DNA of 64,000 nucleotides from the NCBI RefSeq assembly GCF_050947335.1, contig NW_027473609.1, positions 1 to 64,000 on the forward strand, read 5' to 3'. Source of the DNA: Megachile rotundata (taxonomy: Eukaryota; Arthropoda; Insecta; Hymenoptera; Megachilidae). Below, piece by piece: positions 12,532-26,539 of this stretch. A program made the translations under genes and the position numbers. The notes under the pieces are model-generated. The model made no database searches. It was not told where the DNA came from and saw only the letters and a program-made list of their open reading frames with translations. Within the stretch, counting starts at the first letter, position 1, and the number at the start of each line of letters is the position of its first letter.

Positions 12532-14191
12532 GATCATATTAGCATAATATGGTTAATAATATGAGTTAGATTGATAATAATAACAGTAATAAGTATTGTA
12601 ATTGTCGTTCTATCGATAATATAAGCATAATATGGCTAATAATATGAGTTAGATTGATAATACTAAGAGTAGTGAGTATAGTAATTGTCGTTCTATCGAT
12701 CATATAAGCATAATATGGCTAATAATATGAGTTAGATTGATAATAATAAGAGTAATGAGTATAGTAATTGTAGTTCTATCGATAATATAAGCATAATATG
12801 GCTAATAATATGAGTTAGATTGATAATAATAAGAGTGATAAGTACAGTAATTGTCGTTCTATCGGTCATATAAGCATAATAAGGCTAATAATATGAGTTA
12901 GAGTGATAATACTAAGAGTAGTGAGTATAGCAATTCTCATTCTATCGATCATATAAGCATAATATGGCTAATAATATGAGTTAGATTGATAATACTAAGG
13001 TTAGTGAGTATAGTAATTCTCGTTCTATCGATCACATAAGCATAATATGGCTAATAATATGAGTTAGATTGATAATAATAAGAGTAATAAGTATAGTAAT
13101 TGTCGTTCTATCGATCATATAAGCATAATATGGCTAATAATATGAGTTGGATTGATAATACGAAGAGTAGTGAGTATAGTAATTCTCGTTCTATCGATCA
13201 TATAAGCATAATATGACTAATAATATGAGTTAGATTGATAATAATAAGAGTGATAAGTACAGTAATTGTCGTTCTATCGATCATATAAGCATAATAAGGC
13301 TAATAATATGAGTTAGAGTGATAATAATAAGAGTAGTGAGTATAGCAATTCTCATTCTATCGATCATATAAGCATAATATGGCTAATAATATGAGTTAGA
13401 TTCATAATAATAAGAGTAATAAGTATAGTAATTGTCGCTCTATCGATCATATCTGCATAATATGGTTAATAATATGAGTTAGATTGATAATAGTGAGTGT
13501 AATAAGTATAGTGAACGTCGTTCTGTCGATCATATTAGCAAAATATGGTTAATAATATGAGTTAGATTGATAATAATAAGAGTAATAAGTATAGTAATTG
13601 TCGTTCTATCGATCATATAAGCATAATATGGCTAATAATATGAGTTAGATTGATAATAATAAGAGTAATGAGTATAGTAATTGTAGTTCTATCGATCATA
13701 TCTGCATAATATGGTTAATAATATGTGTTAGAATGATAATAATAAGAGTAATAAGTATAGTAATTGTCGTTCTATCGATCATATCTGCATAATATGGTTA
13801 ATAATATGAGTTAGATTGATAACAATAAGAGTAATAAGTATAGTAATTGTCGTTATATCGATCATATAACCATAATATGGCTAATAGCATGAGTTAGATT
13901 GATAATAATAAGAGTAATGAGTATAGTAATTGTCGTTCTATCGATCATATCTGCATAATATGGTTAATAATATGAGTTAGATTGATAATAGTGAGTGTAA
14001 TAAGTATAGTGAATGTCGTTCTATCGATCATATCAGCATAATATGGGTAATAATATGAGTTAGATTGATAATAATAAGAGTAATAAGTATAGTATTTGTC
14101 GTTCTATCGATCATATAGGTATAATATGGCTAATAATATGAGTTAGATTGATAATAATAAGAGTAATAAGTATAGTAATTGTCGTTCTATT

Positions 14192-15187
14192 GATCATTTA
14201 AGCATAATATGGCTAATAATATGAGTTAGATTGATAATAATAACAGTAATAAGTATAGTAATTGTCGTTATATCGATAATATAAGCATAATATGGCTAAT
14301 AATATGAGTTATATTGATAATACAAAGAGTAGTGAGTATAGTAATTCTCGTTCTGCCGATCATATAAGCATAATATGGCTAATAATATGAGTTAGATTGA
14401 TAATAATAAGAGTGATAAGTACAGTAATTGTCGTTCTATCGGTCATATAAGCATAATAAGGCTAATAATATGAGTTATAGTGATAATACTAAGAGTAGTG
14501 AGTATAGCAATTCTCATTCTATCGATCATATAAGCATAATATGGCTAATAATATGAGTTAGATTGATAATACTAAGAGTAGTGAGTATAGTAATTCTCGT
14601 TCTATCGATCACATAAGCATAATATGGCTAATAATATGAGTTAGATTGATAATAATAAGAGTAATAAGTATAGTAATTGTCGTTCTATCGATCATATAAG
14701 CATAATATGGCTAATAATATGAGTTAGATTGATAATAATAACAGTAATAAGTATAGTAATTGTCGTTATATCGATAATATAAGCATAATATGGCTAATAA
14801 TATGAGTTATATTGATAATACAAAGAGTAGTGAGTATAGTAATTCTCGTTCTGCCGATCATATAAGCATAATATGGCTAATAATATGAGTTAGATTGATA
14901 ATAATAAGAGTGATAAGTACAGTAATTGTCGTTCTATCGGTCATATAAGCATAATAAGGCTAATAATATGAGTTATAGTGATAATACTAAGAGTAGTGAG
15001 TATAGCAATTCTCATTCTATCGATCATATAAGCATAATATGGCTAATAATATGAGTTAGATTGATAATACTAAGAGTAGTGAGTATAGTAATTCTCGTTC
15101 TATCGATCACATAAGCATAATATGGCTAATAATATGAGTTAGATTGATAATAATAAGAGTAATAAGTATAGTAATTGTCGTTCTATC
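14192..15187. repeat. 498-bp hexamer HOR, two tandem copies
   Basis: Six monomers repeat once. They carry AATAACAG with GTTATATC, GTTATATTGATAATACAAAG, GTGATAAGTACAG with CTATCGGTC, TTATAGTGAT, type B with GATCACATAAG, and type A. TTATAGTGATAATACT occurs at 14475 and 14973, and the GTCGTTATATCG monomer ends at the same 498-bp spacing. The two copies look identical by eye apart from the first few bases, so this is a recent local duplication. Confidence 0.85.
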
Positions 15188-16069
15188 GATCATATAAGCA
15201 TAATATGGCTAATAATATGAGTTGGATTGATAATACTAAGAGTAGTGAGTATAGTAATTCTCGTTCTATCGATCATATAAGCATAATATGACTAATAATA
15301 TGAGTTAGATTGATAATAATAAGAGTGATAAGTACAGTAATTGTCGTTCTATCGATCATATAAGCATAATATGGCTAATAATATGAGTTAGATTGATAAT
15401 AATAAGAGTAATGAGTATAGTAATTGTAGTTCTATCGATCATATCTGCATAATATGGTTAATAATATGTGTTAGAATGATAATAACAAGAGTAATAAGTA
15501 TAGTAATTGTCGTTCTATCGATCATATCTGCATAATATGGTTAATAATATGAGTTAGATTGATAACAATAAGAGTAATAAGTATAGTAATTGTCGTTATA
15601 TCGATCATATAACCATAATATGGCTAATAGCATGAGTTAGATTGATAATAATAAGAGTAATGAGTATAGTAATTGTCGTTCTATCGATCATATCTGCATA
15701 ATATGGTTAATAATATGAGTTAGATTGATAATAGTGAGTGTAATAAGTATAGTGAATGTCGTTCTGTCGATCATATTAGCATAATATGGTTAATAATATG
15801 AGTTAGATTGATAATAATAAGAGTAATAAGTATAGTATTTGTCGTTCTATCGATCATATAAGCATAATATGGCTAATATTATGTGTTAGATTGATAATAC
15901 TAAGAGTAGTGAGTATAGTAATTCTCGTTCTATCGATCATATAAGCATAATATGTCTAATAATATGAGTTAGATTGATAATAATAAGAGTGATAAGTACA
16001 GTAATTCTCGTTCTATCGATCACATAAGCATAATATGGCTAATAATATGAGTTAGATTGATAATAATAA

Positions 16070-18061
16070 GAGTAATAAGTATAGTAATTGTCGTTCTATC
16101 GATAATATAACCATAATATGGCTAATAATATGAGTTAGATTGATAATACTAAGAGTAGTGAGTATAGTAATTCTCGTTCTATCGAACATATAAGCATAAT
16201 ATGGCTAATAATATGATTGAGATTGATAATAATAAGAGTAATAAGTACAGTAATTGTCGTTCTATCGATCATATAAGCATAATAAGGCTAATAATATGAG
16301 TTAGAGTGATAATACTAAGAGTAGGGAGTATAGCAATTCTCATTCTATCGATCATATAAGCATAATATGGCTAACAATATGAGTTAGATTGATAATACTA
16401 AGAGTAGTGAGTATAGTAATTCTCGTTCTATCGATCATATAAGCATAATATGGCTAATAATATGATTGAGATTGATAATAATAAGAGTAATAAGTACAGT
16501 AATTCTCGTTCTATCGATCATATAAGCATAATAAGGCTAATAATATGAATTAGAGTGATAATACTAAGAGTAGTGAGTATAGTAATTCTCATTCTATCGA
16601 TCATATAAGCATAATATGGCTAATAATATGAGTTAGATTGATAATACTAAGAGTAGTGAGTATAGTAATTCTCGTTCTATCCATCATATAAGCATAATAT
16701 GGCTAATAATATGATTGAGATTGATAATAATAAGAGTAATAAGTACAGTAATAGTCGTTCTCTCGATCATATAAGCATAATATGGCTAATAATATGAGTT
16801 AGAGTGATAATACTAAGAGTAGTGAGTATAGTAATTCTCATTCTATCGATCATATAAGCATAATATGGCTAATAATATGAGTTAGATTGATAATAATAAC
16901 AGTAATAAGTATAGTAATTGTCGTTCTATCGATAATATAAGCATAATATGGCTAATAATATGAGTTAGATTGATAATACTAAGAGTAGTGAGTATAGTAA
17001 TTGTCGTTCTATCGATCATATAAGCATAATATGGCTAATAATATGAGTTAGATTGATAATAATAACAGTAATAAGTATAGTAATTGTCGTTCTATCGATA
17101 ATATAACCATAATATGGCTAATAATATGAGTTAGATTGATAATACTAAGAGTAGTGAGTATAGTAATTCTCGTTCTATCGATCATATAAGCATAATATGG
17201 CTAATAATATGATTGAGATTGATAATAATAAGAGTAATAAGTACAGTAATTGTCGTTCTATCGATCATATAAGCATAATAAGGCTAATAATATGAGTTAG
17301 AGTGATAATACTAAGAGTAGTGAATATAGCAATTCTCATTCTATCGATCATATAAGCATAATATGGCTAACAATATGAGTTAGATTGATAATACTAAGAG
17401 TAGTGAGTATAGTAATTCTCGTTCTATCGATCATATAAGCATAATATGGCTAATAATATGATTGAGATTGATAATAATAAGAGTAATAAGTACAGTAATT
17501 GTCGTTCTATCGATCATATAAGCATAATAAGGCTAATAATATGAATTAGAGTGATAATACTAAGAGTAGTGAGTATAGTAATTCTCATTCTATCGATCAT
17601 ATAAGCATAATATGGCTAATAATATGAGTTAGATTGATAATACTAAGAGTAGTGAGTATAGTAATTCTCGTTCTATCCATCATATAAGCATAATATGGCT
17701 AATAATATGATTGAGATTGATAATAATAAGAGTAATAAGTACAGTAATAGTCGTTCTCTCGATCATATAAGCATAATATGGCTAATAATATGAGTTAGAG
17801 TGATAATACTAAGAGTAGTGAGTATAGTAATTCCCATTCTATCGATCATATAAGCATAATATGGCTAATAATATGAGTTAGATTGATAATAATAACAGTA
17901 ATAAGTATAGTAATTGTCGTTCTATCGATAATATAAGCATAATATGGCTAATAATATGAGTTAGATTGATAATACTAAGAGTAGTGAGTATAGTAATTGT
18001 CGTTCTATCGATCATATAAGCATAATATGGCTAATAATATGAGTTAGATTGATAATAATAA
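16070..18061. repeat. 996-bp 12-mer, two tandem copies inside 4.4-kb unit copy 1
   Basis: The halves 16070-17065 and 17066-18061 match in phase. The TAGTCGTTCTCTCGATC monomer end lies at 16755 (its TCGTTC) and 17751, and the GATAATATAACC monomer starts lie at 16101 and 17097. The same pair is present in the second 4.48-kb copy, with the marker at 21236 and 22232. The 996-bp duplication therefore came before the 4.4-kb duplication, which gives a relative order of events. Confidence 0.85.
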
Positions 18062-18092
18062 GAGTAATGAGTATAGTAATTGTAGTTCTATC

Positions 18093-18174
18093 GATCATAT
18101 CTGCAAATATGGTTAATAATATGTGTTAGAATGATAATAATAAGAGTAATAAGTATAGTAATTGTCGTTCTATC
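18093..18174. repeat. 82-bp monomer (single-base deletion at site 14), second copy
   Basis: This copy has the same CTGCAAATATGG deletion as the monomer at 12450. It lies within the first copy of the 4.4-kb higher-order unit, and its partner in the second copy is at 22574. The 4481-bp spacing between the two is 54 x 83 minus 1, which agrees with a single shared deletion carried along by block duplication. Confidence 0.9.
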
Positions 18175-19585
18175 GATCATATCTGCATAATATGGTTAAT
18201 AATATGAGGTAGATTGATAACAATAAGAGTAATAAGTATAGTAATTGTCGTTATATCGATCATATAACCATAATATGGCTAATAGCATGAGTTAGATTGA
18301 TAATAATAAGAGTAATGAGTATAGTAATTGTCGTTCTATCGATCATATAAGCACAATATGTCTAATAATATGAGTTAGATTGATAATAATAAGAGTAATA
18401 AGTATAGTAATTGTCGTTCTATCGATCATATCTGCATAATATGGTTAATAATATGAGTTAGATTGATAATAGTGAGTGTAATAAGTATAGTGAATGTCGT
18501 TCAGTCGATCATATTATCATAATATGGTTAATAATATGAGTTAGATTGATAATAATAACAGTAATAAGTATTGTAATTGTCGTTCTATCGATAATATAAG
18601 CATAATATGGCTAATAATATGAGTTAGATTGATAATACTAAGAGTAGTGAGTATAGTAATTGTCGTTCTATCGATCATATAAGCATAATATGGCTAATAA
18701 TATGAGTTAGATTGATAATAATAAGAGTAATGAGTATAGTAATTGTAGTTCTATCGATAATATAAGCATAATATGGCTAATAATATGAGTTAGATTGATA
18801 ATAATAAGAGTGATAAGTACAGTAATTCTCGTTCTATCGATCATATAAGCATAATATGGCTAATAATATGATTGAGATTGATAATAATAAGAGTAATAAG
18901 TACAGTAATTGTCGTTCTATCGATCATATAAGCATAATATGGCTAATAATATGATTGAGATTGATAATAATAAGAGTAATAAGTACAGTAATTGTCGTTC
19001 TATCGATCATATAAGCATAATAAGGCTAATAATATGAGTTAGAGTGATAATACTAAGAGTAGTGAGTATAGCAATTCTCATTCTATCGATCATATAAGCA
19101 TAATATGGCTAACAATATGAGTTAGATTGATAATACTAAGAGTAGTGAGTATAGTAATTCTCGTTCTATCGATCATATAAGCATAATATGGCTAATAATA
19201 TGATTGAGATTGATAATAATAAGAGTAATAAGTACAGTAATTGTCGTTCTATCGATCATATAAGCATAATAAGGCTAATAATATAAATTAGAGTGATAAT
19301 ACTAAGAGTAGTGAGTATAGTAATTCTCATTCTATCGATCATATAAGCATAATATGGCTAATAATATGAGTTAGATTGATAATACTAAGAGTAGTGAGTA
19401 TAGTAATTCTCGTTCTATCCATCATATAAGCATAATATGGCTAATAATATGATTGAGATTGATAATAATAAGAGTAATAAGTACAGTAATAGTCGTTCTC
19501 TCGATCATATAAGCATAATATGGCTAATAATATGAGTTAGAGTGATAATACTAAGAGTAGTGAGTATAGTAATTCTCATTCTATC

Positions 19586-22500
19586 GATCATATAAGCATA
19601 ATATGGCTAATAATATGAGTTGGATTGATAATACTAAGAGTAGTGAGTATAGTAATTCTCGTTCTATCGATCATATAGGCATAATATGACTAATAATATG
19701 AGTTAGATTGATAATAATAAGAGTGATAAGTACAGTAATTGTCGTTCTATCGATCATATAAGCATAATATGGCTAATAATATGAGTTAGATTGATAATAA
19801 TAAGAGTAATGAGTATAGTAATTGTAGTTCTATCGATCATATCTGCATAATATGGTTAATAATATGTGTTAGAATGATAATAACAAGAGTAATAAGTATA
19901 GTAATTGTCGTTCTATCGATCATATCTGCATAATATGGTTAATAATATGAGTTAGATTGATAACAATAAGAGTAATAAGTATAGTAATTGTCGTTATATC
20001 GATCATATAACCATAATATGGCTAATAGCATGAGTTAGATTGATAATAATAAGAGTAATGAGTATAGTAATTGTCGTTCTATCGATCATATAAGCACAAT
20101 ATGGCTAATAATATGAGTTAGATTGATAATAATAAGAGTAATAAGTATAGTAATTGTCGTTCTATCGATCATATCTGCATAATATGGTTAATAATATGAG
20201 TTAGATTGATAATAGTGAGTGTAATAAGTATAGTGAATGTCGTTCTGTCGATCATATTAGCATAATATGGTTAATAATATGAGTTAGATTGATAATAATA
20301 AGAGTAATAAGTATAGTATTTGTCGTTCTATCGATCATATAAGCATAATATGGCTAATATTATGTGTTAGATTGATAATACTAAGAGTAGTGAGTATAGT
20401 AATTCTCGTTCTATCGATCATATAAGCATAATATGTCTAATAATATGAGTTAGATTGATAATAATAAGAGTGATAAGTACAGTAATTCTCGTTCTATCGA
20501 TCACATAAGCATAATATGGCTAATAATATGAGTTAGATTGATAATAATAAGAGTAATAAGTATAGTAATTGTCGTTCTATCGATAATATAACCATAATAT
20601 GGCTAATAATATGAGTTAGATTGATAATACTAAGAGTAGTGAGTATAGTAATTCTCGTTCTATCGATCATATAAGCATAATATGGCTAATAATATGATTG
20701 AGATTGATAATAATAAGAGTAATAAGTACAGTAATTGTCGTTCTATCGATCATATAAGCATAATAAGGCTAATAATATGAGTTAGAGTGATAATACTAAG
20801 AGTAGGGAGTATAGCAATTCTCATTCTATCGATCATATAAGCATAATATGGCTAACAATATGAGTTAGATTGATAATACTAAGAGTAGTGAGTATAGTAA
20901 TTCTCGTTCTATCGATCATATAAGCATAATATGGCTAATAATATGATTGAGATTGATAATAATAAGAGTAATAAGTACAGTAATTCTCGTTCTATCGATC
21001 ATATAAGCATAATAAGGCTAATAATATGAATTAGAGTGATAATACTAAGAGTAGTGAGTATAGTAATTCTCATTCTATCGATCATATAAGCATAATATGG
21101 CTAATAATATGAGTTAGATTGATAATACTAAGAGTAGTGAGTATAGTAATTCTCGTTCTATCCATCATATAAGCATAATATGGCTAATAATATGATTGAG
21201 ATTGATAATAATAAGAGTAATAAGTACAGTAATAGTCGTTCTCTCGATCATATAAGCATAATATGGCTAATAATATGAGTTAGAGTGATAATACTAAGAG
21301 TAGTGAGTATAGTAATTCTCATTCTATCGATCATATAAGCATAATATGGCTAATAATATGAGTTAGATTGATAATAATAACAGTAATAAGTATAGTAATT
21401 GTCGTTCTATCGATAATATAAGCATAATATGGCTAATAATATGAGTTAGATTGATAATACTAAGAGTAGTGAGTATAGTAATTGTCGTTCTATCGATCAT
21501 ATAAGCATAATATGGCTAATAATATGAGTTAGATTGATAATAATAACAGTAATAAGTATAGTAATTGTCGTTCTATCGATAATATAACCATAATATGGCT
21601 AATAATATGAGTTAGATTGATAATACTAAGAGTAGTGAGTATAGTAATTCTCGTTCTATCGATCATATAAGCATAATATGGCTAATAATATGATTGAGAT
21701 TGATAATAATAAGAGTAATAAGTACAGTAATTGTCGTTCTATCGATCATATAAGCATAATAAGGCTAATAATATGAGTTAGAGTGATAATACTAAGAGTA
21801 GTGAATATAGCAATTCTCATTCTATCGATCATATAAGCATAATATGGCTAACAATATGAGTTAGATTGATAATACTAAGAGTAGTGAGTATAGTAATTCT
21901 CGTTCTATCGATCATATAAGCATAATATGGCTAATAATATGATTGAGATTGATAATAATAAGAGTAATAAGTACAGTAATTGTCGTTCTATCGATCATAT
22001 AAGCATAATAAGGCTAATAATATGAATTAGAGTGATAATACTAAGAGTAGTGAGTATAGTAATTCTCATTCTATCGATCATATAAGCATAATATGGCTAA
22101 TAATATGAGTTAGATTGATAATACTAAGAGTAGTGAGTATAGTAATTCTCGTTCTATCCATCATATAAGCATAATATGGCTAATAATATGATTGAGATTG
22201 ATAATAATAAGAGTAATAAGTACAGTAATAGTCGTTCTCTCGATCATATAAGCATAATATGGCTAATAATATGAGTTAGAGTGATAATACTAAGAGTAGT
22301 GAGTATAGTAATTCCCATTCTATCGATCATATAAGCATAATATGGCTAATATTATGAGTTAGATTGATAATAATAACAGTAATAAGTATAGTAATTGTCG
22401 TTCTATCGATAATATAAGCATAATATGGCTAATAATATGAGTTAGATTGATAATACTAAGAGTAGTGAGTATAGTAATTGTCGTTCTATCGATCATATAA

Positions 22501-23710
22501 GCATAATATGGCTAATAATATGAGTTAGATTGATAATAATAAGAGTAATGAGTATAGTAATTGTAGTTCTATCGATCATATCTGCAAATATGGTTAATAA
22601 TATGTGTTAGAATGATAATAATAAGAGTAATAAGTATAGTAATTGTCGTTCTATCGATCATATCTGCATAATATGGTTAATAATATGAGGTAGATTGATA
22701 ACAATAAGAGTAATAAGTATAGTAATTGTCGTTATATCGATCATATAACCATAATATGGCTAATAGCATGAGTTAGATTGATAATAATAAGAGTAATGAG
22801 TATAGTAATTGTCGTTCTATCGATCATATAAGCACAATATGGCTAATAATATGAGTTAGATTGATAATAATAAGAGTAATAAGTATAGTAATTGTCGTTC
22901 TATCGATCATATCTGCATAATATGGTTAATAATATGAGTTAGATTGATAATAGTGAGTGTAATAAGTATAGTGAATGTCGTTCAGTCGATCATATTAGCA
23001 TAATATGGTTAATAATATGAGTTAGATTGATAATAATAACAGTAATAAGTATTGTAATTGTCGTTCTATCGATAATATAAGCATAATATGGCTAATAATA
23101 TGAGTTAGATTGGTAATACTAAGAGTAGTGAGTATAGTAATTGTCGTTCTATCGATCATATAAGCATAATATGGCTAATAATATGAGTTAGATTGATAAT
23201 AATAAGAGTAATGAGTATAGTAATTGTAGTTCTATCGATAATATAAGCATAATATGGCTAATAATATGAGTTAGATTGATAATAATAAGAGTGATAAGTA
23301 CAGTAATTCTCGTTCTATCGATCATATAAGCATAATATGGCTAATAATATGATTGAGATTGATAATAATAAGAGTAATAAGTACAGTAATTGTCGTTCTA
23401 TCGATCATATAAGCATAATATGGCTAATAATATGATTGAGATTGATAATAATAAGAGTAATAAGTACAGTAATTGTCGTTCTATCGATCATATAAGCATA
23501 ATAAGGCTAATAATATGAGTTAGAGTGATAATACTAAGAGTAGTGAGTATAGCAATTCTCATTCTATCGATCATATAAGCATAATATGGCTAACAATATG
23601 AGTTAGACTGATAATACTAAGAGTAGTGAGTATAGTAATTCTCGTTCTATCGATCATATAAGCATAATATGGCTAATAATATGATTGAGATTGATAATAA
23701 TAAGAGTAAT
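19586..23710. repeat. 4.48-kb higher-order unit, copy 2
   Basis: This is the partner of 15188-19229. Private changes include CATATAGGCATAAT near 19674, GGCTAATATTATGAG near 22350, TTGGTAATACT near 23111 and GACTGATAAT near 23608. Matching stops at about 23710, where copy 1 continues GTAATAAGTACAG and this copy reads GTAATGAGTATAG. About 350 bp (19230-19585) lie between the two copies. Confidence 0.85.
22574..22655. repeat. 82-bp monomer (single-base deletion at site 14), third copy
   Basis: This is the duplicate of the 18093 monomer, in the second copy of the 4.48-kb unit. It is the last monomer of abnormal length detected. From 22656 to the end of the window every start I checked falls on one 83-bp grid, including those at 28798, 40916, 61085 and 63990. 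Confidence 0.9.
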
Positions 23711-24904
23711 GAGTATAGTAATTGTCGTTCTATCGATCATATAAGCACAATATGGCTAATAATATGAGTTAGATTGATAATAATAAGAGTAATAAGTATA
23801 GTAATTGTCGTTCTATCGATCATATCTGCATAATATGGTTAATAATATGAGTTAGATTGATAATAGTGAGTGTAATAAGTATAGTGAATGTCGTTCGGTC
23901 GATCATATTAGCATAATATGGTTAATAATATGAGTTAGATTGATAATAATAACAGTAATAAGTATTGTAATTGTCGTTCTATCGATAATATAAGCATAAT
24001 ATGGCTAATAATATGAGTTAGATTGATAATAATAAGAGTAATAAGTATAGTAATTGTCGTTCTCTCGATCATATAAGCATAATATGGCTAATAATATGAG
24101 TTAGAGCGATAATACTAAGAGTAGTGAGTATAGCAATTCTCATTCTATCGATCATATAAGCATAATATGGCTAATAATATGAGTTAGATTCATAATAATA
24201 AGAGTAATAAGTATAGTAATTGTCGTTCTATCGATCACATAAGCATAATATGGCTAATAATATGAGTTAGATTGATAACAATAAGAGTAATAAGTATAGT
24301 AATTGTCGTTCTGCCGATCATATAAGCATAATATTGCCAATAGTATGAGTTAGATTGATAATAATAAGAGTAATAAGTATAGTAATTGTCGTTATATCGA
24401 TCATATAACCATAATATGGCTAATAGCATGAGTTAGATTGATAATAATAAGAGTAATGAGTATAGTAATTGTCGTTCTATCGATCATATCTGCATAATAT
24501 GGTTAATAATATGAGTTAGATTGATAATAGTGAGTGTAATAAGTATAGTGAATGTCGTTCTATCGATCATATCAGCATAATATGGGTAATAATATGAGTT
24601 GGATTGGTAATAATAAGAGTAATGAGTATAGTAATTGTAGTTCTATCGATCATATAAGCATAATGTGGCTAATAATATGAGGTAGATTCATAATAATAAG
24701 AGTAATAAGTATAGTAATTGTCGTTCTATCGATCATATAAGCACAATATGGCTAATAATATGAGTTAGATTGATAATAATAAGAGTAATAAGTATAGTAA
24801 TTGTCGTTATATCGATCATATAACCATAATATGGCTAATAGCATGATTTAGATTGATAATAATAAGAGTAATGAGTATAGTAATTGTCGTTCTATCGATC
24901 ATAT

Positions 24905-26020
24905 CTGCATAATATGGTTAATAATATGAGATAGATTGATAATAGTGAGTGTAATAAGTATAGTGAATGTCGTTCTATCGATCATATCAGCATAATATGG
25001 GTAATAATATGAGTTGGATTGGTAATAATAAGAGTAGTGAGTATAGTAATTCTCGTTCTATCGGTCACATAAGCATAATATGGCTAATAATATGAGTTAG
25101 ATTGATAATAATAAGAATAATAAGTATAGTAATTGTCGTTCTATCGATCATATCTGCATAATATGGTTAATAATATGAGTTAGATTCATAATTATAAGAG
25201 TAATAAGTATAGTAATTGTCGTTCTATCGATCATATAAGCATAATATGGCTAAAAATATAAGTTAGATTGATAATAATAAGAGTAATAAGTATAGTAATT
25301 GTCGTTCTATCGATCATATAAGCATAATATGTCTAATAATATGAGTTAGAGTGATAATACTAAGAGTAGTGAGTATAGTAATTCCCATTCTATCGATCAT
25401 ATAAGCATAATATGGCTAATAATATGAGTTAGAGTGATAATACTAAGAGTAGTGAGTATAGTAATTCTCATTCTATCGATCATATAAGCATAATATGGCT
25501 AATAATATGAGTTAGATTGATAATAATAACAGTAATAAGTATAGTGAATGTCGTTCTATCGATCATATCAGCATAATATGGGTAATAATATGAGTTGGAT
25601 TGATAATAATAAGAGTAATGAGTATAGTAATTGTAGTTCTATCGATCATATAAGCATAATGTGGCTAATAATATGAGTTAGATTGATAATGCTAAGAGTA
25701 GCGAGTGTAGTAATTCTCGTTCTATCGATCATATAAGCATAATATGGCTAATAATATGAGTTAGATTGATAATAATAAGAGTAATAGGTACAGTAATTGT
25801 CGTTCTATCGATCATATAAGCATAATATGGCTTATAATATGAGTTAGAGTGATAATAGTAAGTGTAATAAGTATAGTAAATGTTGTGCTATCAATCATAT
25901 CTGCATAATATGGTTAATAATATGAGTTAGATTGATAATAGTGAGTGTAATAAGTATAGTAATTCTCGTACTATCGATCATATAAGCATATTATGGCTAA
26001 TAATATGAGTTAGATTGATA
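24905..26020. repeat. 1.1-kb block, first of three dispersed copies
   Basis: The block recurs at about 29885-31000 (offset 4980 bp, 60 monomers), and its right part recurs at about 40235-41030 (offset 14940 bp, 180 monomers). Shared markers are GGCTAAAAATATAAG at about 25250 and 30230, AATTCCCATTC, GATAATGCTAAGAGTAGCGAG, AATAGGTACAG, GGCTTATAATATG and AAATGTTGTGC. Ends are approximate to within a monomer. Confidence 0.75.
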
Positions 26021-26539
26021 ATACTAAGAGTAGCGAGTGTAGTAATTCTCGTTCTATCGATCATATAAGCATAATATGGCTAATAATATGAGTCGGATTC
26101 ATAATAATAAGAGTAATAAGTCTAGTAATTGTCGTTCTATCGATCATTTATGCATAATATGGCGAATAATATGAGTTGGGTTGATAAAAATAAGAATAAT
26201 AAGTATAGTAATTGTCGTTCTATCGATCATATAAGCATAATATGGCTAATAATATGAGTTAGATTGGTAATAATAAGAGTAATAGGTATAGTAATTCTCA
26301 TTCTATCGATCATATAAGCATAATATGGCTAATAATATGAGTTAGATTGATAATAATATCAGTAATAAGTATAGTAATTGTGGTTCTATCGATAATATAA
26401 CCATAATATGGCTAATAATATGAGTTAGAGTGATAATACTAAGAGTAGTGAGTATAGTAATTCTCATTCTATCGATCATATAAGCATAATATGGCTAATA
26501 ATATGAGTTAGAGTGATAATACTAAGAGTAGTGAGTATA

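Larger units (their letters stand above)
15188..19229. repeat. 4.4-kb higher-order unit, copy 1
   Basis: The block is repeated at 19586-23710. The offset is 4398 bp at the left end and 4481 bp after about 15686, because copy 2 has one more monomer (20084-20166, with GCACAATATGG). Shared markers include GGCTAATATTATGTGTTAG (15871 and 20352), the site-14 deletion (18093 and 22574) and an internal 996-bp duplication. I noticed about six base differences over about 4 kb. Confidence 0.85.

Noticed and set aside
24235..24429. A 64-codon reverse-strand open reading frame
   Set aside because: It lies wholly inside satellite monomers and is open only because local variants (CTGCCGATC, ATATTGCCAATAG) happen to remove reverse-strand stops. 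Its translation is low-complexity Y/I/T/S-rich, and the 83-bp period shifts frame at every monomer. No coding signal.
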